64,000 nt of DNA from Planoprotostelium fungivorum (taxonomy: Eukaryota > Evosea > Variosea > Cavosteliida > Cavosteliaceae): assembly GCA_003024175.1 (NCBI GenBank), contig MDYQ01000050.1, positions 62,001-126,000 on the forward strand, read 5' to 3'. A program made the position numbers and the translations under genes. Below the pieces are notes generated by a model. That model was given only the letters and a program-made list of their open reading frames with translations. It searched no databases and had not been told where the DNA came from. This document shows positions 57,649 through 64,000 of the stretch, piece by piece (the first letter of the stretch is position 1; every line of letters begins with the position of its first letter).

Positions 57649-58722
57649 CACCTGGCATGACGAACGGTGGCTTCTTCCTCCTCTTCTTCTTCCCGTTGCT
57701 GCTGTAGCTCATGAGCATCCTCTTGATCCTCTGCTTCCTCGCCCGGACTCTCTCCTCATTGAACACGTCCCTCCAGTCCAACTCCAGCGCTTGGTCCTAC
57801 CCCCCGTCAATCTACAACCTGCCACTCCACCCCACCTTAGCGATGTAGATGTTCTCGTTCTTCTTTCCGTTGGTGTATTCTCCCTCCCACCGTGTTCCAT
57901 TGGCAAAGATGTCCACCCCCAGCCCGTGCTTGTTACCATCCTTCCACTTTCCTTCGTATCGATTTCCATTGTCATACGTGATGGCACCGAAACCTTCGCC
58001 ACGTCAGAGTGACGTGTGATGACGTCATCACCTTCTTTCTCTCCATTGACGTAGCCTCCCTCGTAGACACTCCCCACGGCCTTGATGCACTTTCCACTGC
58101 CGCTGAGGACAAAGTCCTTCCACTTTCCTTCGTAACGGTCTCCGTTGATGAGAACGAGGACTCCGTGACCGTCCATCTTTCCGTCTTCGAACATGCCCTC
58201 GAATCTACAACGAGTCAGACGGAATCGGGCGAGTTGTAGACGGACCTGTCGCCGTTGCTGTAGACGTAACGGCCGAGGCCGCTCTTCTTTCCCTTCTTCC
58301 AATTTCCCTCGTATGTTTCCAGGAATGTGTCGAGGGCTCCACAGTTTGAAAAATAAAGCATCCTGCCGTAGCCGTGTCTCAAATTATTGTACCACTCCCC
58401 CTCGTACTCGTTCACGTTCTTGAATACGTAACGGCCCGTACCGTGTTTGATGACGTCACCCGAAAACGTCTTCTGCGTGACGCGTCAATCTACAACCCGC
58501 CAATCCTCTCACCAGCTTGGCGTGGTATGTCCTCTTCCACTGTTTGATGATCTGTCTCTCCACGGGCCACCGGCACCGAACGAGATCCTCCCAGATCAGA
58601 TTGGACTCTGCCACTCTCCTCCAATCACTGCAGACGAGACAGGAGAGACACAGGGACCGAACGTCTAAGAAGGAGAAAATCTTCACCGTGACGTTGTACG
58701 GTAACGTGAGGTCACCGCTCAT
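57638..58722 (-). CDS. F-box and MORN-repeat protein
   Basis: Six or so exons, about 300 residues. Residues 6-50 are an F-box (LPYNVTVKIFSFLDVRSLCL, VCSDWRRVAESNLIWEDLVR), implying an SCF ubiquitin-ligase adaptor. Six MORN repeats follow (YEGEWYNNLRHGYGRMLYF; YEGNWKKGKKSGLGRYVY; FEGMFEDGKMDGHGVLVL; YEGKWKDFVLSGSGK; YEGGYVNGEKEG; YEGKWKDGNKHGLG), usually membrane or protein contacts. The tail is very basic (KKKRRKK). Introns contain GTTGTAGATTGACG-type elements, and one is a complete hairpin. It starts 46 bp after another MORN gene ends. Confidence 0.8.
58205..58245 (-). repeat. 41-nt intron with terminal inverted repeats
   Basis: In transcript sense it starts GTCCGTCTACAAC and ends CTGACTCGTTGTAG. 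The CTACAAC and GTTGTAG arms pair, so nearly the whole intron is one hairpin with a CTGAC branch-like motif beside the 3' arm. Confidence 0.7.
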
Positions 58723-58768
58723 GGGTACGGGCCTGCGTGGGGTCAGAATCTTCCGAGAACGTTCTCTC

Positions 58769-59878
58769 TCACTTTTGGAGTTCGAGCGCGAGTTTCGAAC
58801 GGTGGACTTCAGATAGCATGATGTTGTCCAGCAGATGCGCTGTTGAGTTCAGAAGGAGGGAGAAGAATGTACGCACCGGCAGAGACAATGTGTGAGGACA
58901 AGAGGAGGCCCATCTTCCACTTTTGGATGCAGATGGCTTTCTCTTCTTTGATGTAGGCGATACCGTCTCCGTGCTTGCGATCGTTCTTGAATTTTCCTGC
59001 AGGAGTCGGTGGAAATTTTTAGAATTTTTCTTCACCTTCGTACTTGTTCGAGTTGGCTTCCGTCAATAGACCGATTCCATTCTGTTTGTCGTTCTTGAAT
59101 TCACCTTCCCTCCATCAGCATCAGCATCACACTTGTCAATCTCACCTTCGTAACGGTCTCCATTGTTGAACTGTAACGTACCGCTACCGTGCCTCTGTCC
59201 CTCCTTGAAATAACCCTCGTAGCGGTCTCCATTGGAATAATAGTAAACACCGTAGCCGTGCTTGAGTCCGTTTGAAAATTTTCCCTTGTACACGTCACGA
59301 TTGGCATAGTAATAGACTCCGTAGCCGTCTCGTTTGTCGTTGAGGAAACCTCCCTCGTACTTCTCTCCATCGTGCCAAGTGAAGACACCTCTGCCCTCTC
59401 GTTTTCCGTAGCGGAATTCACCTATCGATTGTTTAGAGGAGACATGCATTGATATGGGAGAGGGATATGATGGAATGGAGGTGCGGATGACGGAGGTAGA
59501 AGAGAGGGAGGCATCACCTTCGTAATGGTTTCCGTTGGCGAAAGTCAGAACACCCCTTCCATGAAGGTGACCTTCGTGAACCTGTGGGCGTTGAGAGATA
59601 GTCAAGAAGAGACGAGAAGGAGAGACGAAGCCATCACCTCTCCCTCGTAACGTGATCCATTCGAGTAGAAATACTGTCCGAAGCCGGTCCGTTTCCCGTT
59701 GACCCAGCGACCTACAGATGTTCGTGTTATCATGATGCTTAGGTCGTCCTTTTGAATGGAACGGGTCGGGATGTATCTCACCCATGTATCGGTTTCCATT
59801 TGGAAATGTGATGGTACCGTAACCATTGGGGACACCATTTCGGGATTCACCCTCGAATCCGTTATAAATGGGGTCCAT
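58769..59878 (-). CDS. MORN-repeat protein
   Basis: Six or seven exons, about 260 residues. Ten or so MORN repeats in tandem, for example FEGESRNGVPNGYGTITFPNG, EGHLHGRGVLTFANG, EFRYGKREGRGVFTW, YEGGFLNDKRDGYGVYYY, YKGKFSNGLKHGYGVYYY and YEGYFKEGQRHGSGTLQF. No other domain. The final exon is HRSKLALELQK. MORN-only proteins bind membranes or scaffold cytoskeletal sites. It is clearly a relative of the F-box-MORN gene directly downstream. Confidence 0.85.
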
Positions 59879-60879
59879 ATACTCTCAAATCTACTCCATT
59901 CAGACCCGCAGCTAATAAAAAAGATAGACGTCTAGATGATTCACCCGTGAGCAAACCACAGTGCATGAAGGCTCTCGAGAGATCTCTGTAATGTTCCTCC
60001 CTCCGCGATGAATCGAATTTCCTATCTAATAAAGAACGTCGACACGCGATATTTGCCTATCTAAAACTGTCGACAAAACTCTTCCAACGGCAAAACTCCC
60101 CGCCCTCTGGAGGCCTGCAATATTTAAAGTCCATCTGAGGGAAGACGATGCGACTCCGAGACGAAGGCTTATGAAGCATGAATACGAGTGGGCATATGGA
60201 AGTGTCTATTATGACGCTTATCGCCTATAGTCCTCTTCGATACTGTATCATACCTCCAACATCGCCTCGACTTGTGATTTACCACTTAGGTATTGCTTGG
60301 ATCGTCTAACTTGACACATGCTGAAAGTTTATGTAAATTACGCTGAAGATCTCGTCAGAATCACGTCGTTGTGGACACGCAGAGGGTCACCAGCAACTCC
60401 TGATTTATCTTAGGATATGTTGGGAAGAAGTGTCAATGGTAGTTTCGATCATACAACAATGATACAGCATCATCTGGTTTCAAATGAAGAAATCCTGGTT
60501 CACTTTCTCTATCTATCAGTCTGAATTGAATGATCAATATTCCCACCCAACAGAAGGAAGATGGTATTTGTTCATCTTCACAGATAATGCAGAAACCAAC
60601 GTCGTATTAGTCAGACTTTGTTGTCGAGAATAAGAGTTCTCAAATAGTCCTGACCGACGTCATCTTGTTTTCTATCTTGTCGATCAAGTGCTGTCCAGCC
60701 ATCTGTGAGAAGACAAGATCTCCAGTTCCTGGGCTTTATATTTCAAGTCGAATGCATCGCAGTCTTCAACAAGGGGATACGCTACGTTCACTTCTAAGAA
60801 GCACGTTCACCATGTGTCGACGGATCAGTTGTAGACGCACATGATCTATCCGTGCACAGATATTTTTCGGGTACCAAAC
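59879..60879. other. Long intergenic region
   Basis: About 1 kb, the largest empty stretch in the window, A/T-richer than its surroundings. It holds the divergent promoters of the MORN gene and the small gene at 60880. I see no coding sequence, RNA gene or repeat. Confidence 0.4.
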
Positions 60880-61216
60880 ATGCCAGGACCAGCACCAGGG
60901 GCCACTGGAAACAAAGCCGCCTTCTTTGAACAAGCTGCGAAAGAAGGTCAGTCGTTCTCTGTTTCACATCTGACTCGCCATACAGCTAATCCAGCTCCAA
61001 AAGTGAAGAAGAGGTGCACCTTCTATTCGTCGTATCGTTTATCTTCTCCCGACTGATACGATGCAGTTGGAACGTGACCGGTCATTCGGGCGGAAATGCT
61101 AATGAGGGAAAATACAAACAGAAGACCACGTTCTCTGAGGCACCTCCAGGTGAGATTCCATCCGAATATCGTTTGAAATCGGTGTAGCGCCCAAGAGCGT
61201 CAAGGATCTACCCTGA
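60880..61216 (+). CDS. Small basic protein, unrecognised
   Basis: Four exons in phase give about 68 residues: a Pro/Gly/Ala-rich start (MPGPAPGATGNKAAFFEQAA), a lysine-rich middle (PAPKVKK), WNVTGHSGGNANEGKYKQK and a Pro-rich end (SEAPPAPKSVKDLP). All introns are GT-AG and 35-60 nt. No family recognised; disordered and perhaps actin- or scaffold-related, which is only a guess. Confidence 0.5.
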
Positions 61217-61328
61217 TCGATCCACACATGTTGTCCGAATAGAATAAAAGAACTGTAAGCAAAACATCTTCTCGTGAGTCGATGATAGGATCGGTCTCGT
61301 TCGTTCGTGGTGGACGCAACCGTGCGAA

Positions 61329-64000
61329 ATGATGTCGAAATTCAAAAGGTCGCCTACAACGGAAGGAATAGCCAGATTACATCACATTGCAGCGTTTGAG
61401 ATGATGGACAATAAGTCTTCAGGCTCTGGAGGAAAGGCCGAACAAGAGCAAGATGTTCTCCGAATCAACATCAAGACGATGAACAGTAACCTGCGTCCAT
61501 TCCCCATCGATGCAGGGCCCGAACAGACCGTCACTCAATTGAAGAGTATCATTGCTTCAAAGATGAACATCCCGGTGTCCTCTCAGAGATTGATTTATCA
61601 AGGAAAAGTGATGAAAGACGAGCAACAACTCAAGACATACGGTATCAAGAACGAGAACACAATTCATCTTGTCTCCTCTAAACCAGAGGTGATCCCATGG
61701 CTTCTTTGAAGATGATCCTGTGACATCACCTCACACAACGCAGGTTACTGCTAATTCCACAAATCTGACTTGTGAGGAGTCTTTGTAGCTGTTGTTGATC
61801 CCGTGTACTCACCCGTGACAGCATCCAATGGTGTGGATCAGATGCAGACGGAGAATGCAGATAGCGGAGAGACAGAAGGTGAGATCAACGTAGATGTTTC
61901 GACACCACTAAGACACCATCATCTCACGTCTCAGCATCTCGCCCATTACGTATCATCTCATAACATCCTTGACTGATCTTCCACAGCACCCACGATATCA
62001 AGCGTACAGAACCATTCGATTCGATCCACCGAACCACAGAGAAGTACGTTCAATTTAATCTAATTTATTCTCTTCCGTACCATCGTACTCATCTCACCAG
62101 CCACCACGAACGTGGACGGTTTCACCCATCTGCGGTCGCAGATTTCAGTTCTGCGCAGCTCCATCGCCACTCTTCCCACCTGGGCGTTTCCCAGAGATTC
62201 TCCAGGGACCCTCTCGGAATTTCCCATGTCTTCCACCACATCCTCCGTGGACAGTTTGGGACAGTGCATGTCCCAATTGTCGACGTCGGTGAATCGATTG
62301 CTCCCGGTGCTGAGCACGTTGAGTCACGAGTTGATGGAAGATGGAAGAGCGGGATCGTTCAACGACAATAACTCACAGCCCAGGACGAGTCAAGAGAGGT
62401 AACATCCTTTCTCTTCATTTCATCGATTCTAATCCATCTCATTCTATCACACACATCAGATCAATCGCACATCAAATCAATCATACACATCAAATCGATC
62501 AAATTAGATCCACAGAGCGTCGAATGAGATGTTCACTCCAATCGATTGATCACAACGATAGATTGAGAACACAACAATTGGCCACGCAGCTGAGTCCCGT
62601 AATGGAACAACTGGGTCACCTCTTCCTCTCCTTCTCCGAATCTCTTTACACCCTCCGAATGGGTGAGAACCCAGGCAGCAGTCACGTGTCCCCTCCTACC
62701 AGGTACCCTCTCCCTCCTCCCCTCCCTGACTAGTTGTAGATCGACCCAAAACGCTCGACCCACGGTACCTGGGGGTAGGACGAGTGGAAACGAAAATCTA
62801 CTGAGTACACTGAGTGCCGTTATGAACGGTGGAAACGGACCAGCGGGTGAGTCGATTGAATATCTATCCATGCCATTGTAGATGGAATATCGATGTTGAT
62901 GTCACGTGATGTTGAATGGAACAGAGTTATCAGGCTTATTTGCGAATCTGTCGCAGGCCATCACGGGGGAGCAGATGTCCGGTTTTCCCGCCATTTTCTC
63001 CGGTATCGGATCGGAATCACAAATGTCGACGGCAGACACCTCCCTCATCAACTCCGCCAGGTGCGTCTACATTTTCGACGACACGGTCCATGTTTCCCTC
63101 ACCTACCTCATCTCAATCTCACGCGAGAGATTGACACGGTACAGGAGCTCGGCTGGAGTCTTGATGTCTCAGACGTTCAACACGGTGAACCAGGCCATGC
63201 AAGAGAGCAGAAATACACCTGCCAATCAAATCATCCAATCGATAGCCAGAGGACTCAGCGATCGAGACCCCCCAGCCGTAGCGGGTGCGTTTCATTCGAA
63301 TGCGACCATCTACATCGTTGTAGATTGACGATGGGCAGAGACGACGACGGAGAGATTTGTGAATCAGATCCTGCAGGTCATCACTCTACCCGAGATCGTT
63401 CAAGTCATGGGAGGACAGTGGGGACCCGTGCAGAGGATACAACCTCAAATATGCGATTACGTAAAACGCGAACTGCTCAAGAACGACACGTCAGAGCGAG
63501 CCATCGAGGCGTTGTCCGATGACATCAACGGAACTTTCTTCGAAATTTTCGACCCTCAGAATCTGTCTCCTGCCCTGAGACAGAAATTACGATCCAGTGA
63601 GTTCCATTCGAATGAAAATTCTCACATCGGCAGGTTACGATCTACAACAGATCGTAAGTCACGTGACCAAGAAACGCATCGTGATGCTATTGAACATCAT
63701 CATTGCCGATTACACCGCAGCCCCTTCGGTGAGAGAAAAAAAACGCCGGGACCGGGGCTCGAATCCCTGACACTCTCAGCCGTTCGTGACTGTCCTACGG
63801 AATTGGTGCAAAGATTCCACGAACGAGACGGTCAGGGTCATGTCACAATCTTTCGTTGGAGGTGTGGCTGATGCTTCTTCTGCACTGCGAGAGCTGCTGC
63901 AAGAACGTCTCGATTTCTTGAGCCCAGAGTTTGCAGTCATGGCGACCAACATGATCACCTCTTACGTCATGCAGAACTGGTCTTCCACCAGACAACCACA
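61329..64000 (+). CDS. BAG6/Scythe-like ubiquitin-like-domain protein (partial)
   Basis: At least ten exons, cut by the window end. Residues about 45-115 are a ubiquitin-like domain (LRINIKTMNSNLRPFPIDA, TVTQLKSIIASKMNIPVSSQ, RLIYQGKVMKDEQQL, IHLVSS). Downstream come helical segments of BAG6 type: THLRSQISVLRSSIATLP, QQLATQLSPVMEQLGHLFLS, QIIQSIARGLSDRDPP, NQILQVITLPEIVQVMGGQW, DDINGTFFEIFDPQNLSPAL and SQSFVGGVADASSALRELLQ. BAG6 captures hydrophobic clients for tail-anchored insertion or degradation; here it could serve proteins such as the SNARE. The start could instead be the later ATG before MDNKSSGSGG. Confidence 0.75.
63753..63769 (+). other. tRNA T-arm-like sequence inside a BAG6 intron
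   Basis: CGGGGCTCGAATCCCTG forms a 5-bp stem (one G-U) with a 7-nt loop and resembles a box B. It lies in the 51-nt intron 63729-63779. No matching D-arm, anticodon arm or acceptor stem is present, so it is not a tRNA gene. Confidence 0.4.

Noticed and set aside
63729-63779. tRNA gene
   Set aside because: Only a T-arm-like stem-loop exists; no D-arm, anticodon arm or acceptor stem within reach.
1-64000. Retroelements, virus-like elements, CRISPR arrays, DNA transposons
   Set aside because: I looked for reverse transcriptase, integrase, capsid, transposase and spacer-repeat patterns and found none. The ankyrin 'VDPS' style is shared with giant-virus proteins but the surrounding genes are ordinary host genes with introns.

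Overview
This is a compact, intron-rich nuclear segment of a unicellular eukaryote. Genes lie on both strands, often tens of bases apart. Most are split by 35-100 nt GT-AG introns, and AATAAA frequently lies just after the stop codon. The gene set (DUF2009, Qc-SNARE, Spt23/Mga2-like and probable CudA-like regulators, ankyrin repeats of the 'RVDPS' type, SH2 and RasGEF signalling proteins, BAG6) fits a free-living amoebozoan best, though no rRNA or organellar marker is present to prove it. I saw no rRNA, no convincing tRNA gene, no CRISPR array, and no retroelement, virus-like element or DNA transposon coding region.

Layout. 0.25-4.1 kb (minus): a CAMK/SNF1-like kinase, then three tandem intronless homeobox genes sharing a new N-terminal module. 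4.98-5.56 kb (plus): ankyrin gene. 5.66-10.88 kb (minus): DDB1, with a ~380-bp purine tract in one intron. 11.04-12.25 kb (minus): a Qc-type SNARE, divergent from a synapsin homologue (12.70-14.03, plus). 14.5-17.0: ammonium transporter. 17.15-17.68 (minus): coiled coil. 18.2-18.95: TTP-type CCCH protein. 19.4-21.5: Myb/SANT protein. 21.6-22.3 (minus): orphan. 23.2-26.2 (minus): SAM-DUF2009. 26.6-28.6: alpha/beta hydrolase. 28.65-29.2 (minus) and 29.4-29.9: small membrane proteins. 30.3-32.45: CudA-like factor. 33.86-34.88: PARP-like protein. 35.15-36.7 (minus): GOST-type 7TM protein. 37.9-39.9: START-like protein. 39.95-40.6: 2H phosphoesterase. 41.5-43.8 (minus): unrecognised gene.

43.87-51.29 kb holds the most striking locus: apparently one gene joining RasGEF_N, RasGEF, SH2, ankyrin repeats, Rap/Ran-GAP and a Ser/Thr kinase. 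Then come an acyl-CoA thioesterase (minus), an orphan (plus), a co-directional minus-strand run (MORN, F-box-MORN, coiled coil, Spt23/Mga2-like), a small orphan, and a BAG6-like gene cut by the window end.

A second theme is intron sequence. A palindromic element (CATCTACAAC-G-NTGTAGAT, often followed by YGACG) and a T-rich element (TTTTATTCTATTTTATT) recur in introns of many unrelated genes on both strands, in fixed orientation relative to transcription. One pair of introns in two unrelated genes is nearly identical. This is the pattern expected of introner-like intron propagation. Gene models were joined by eye from reading frame, GT-AG boundaries and remembered family sequences; exon ends are approximate and no search was run.
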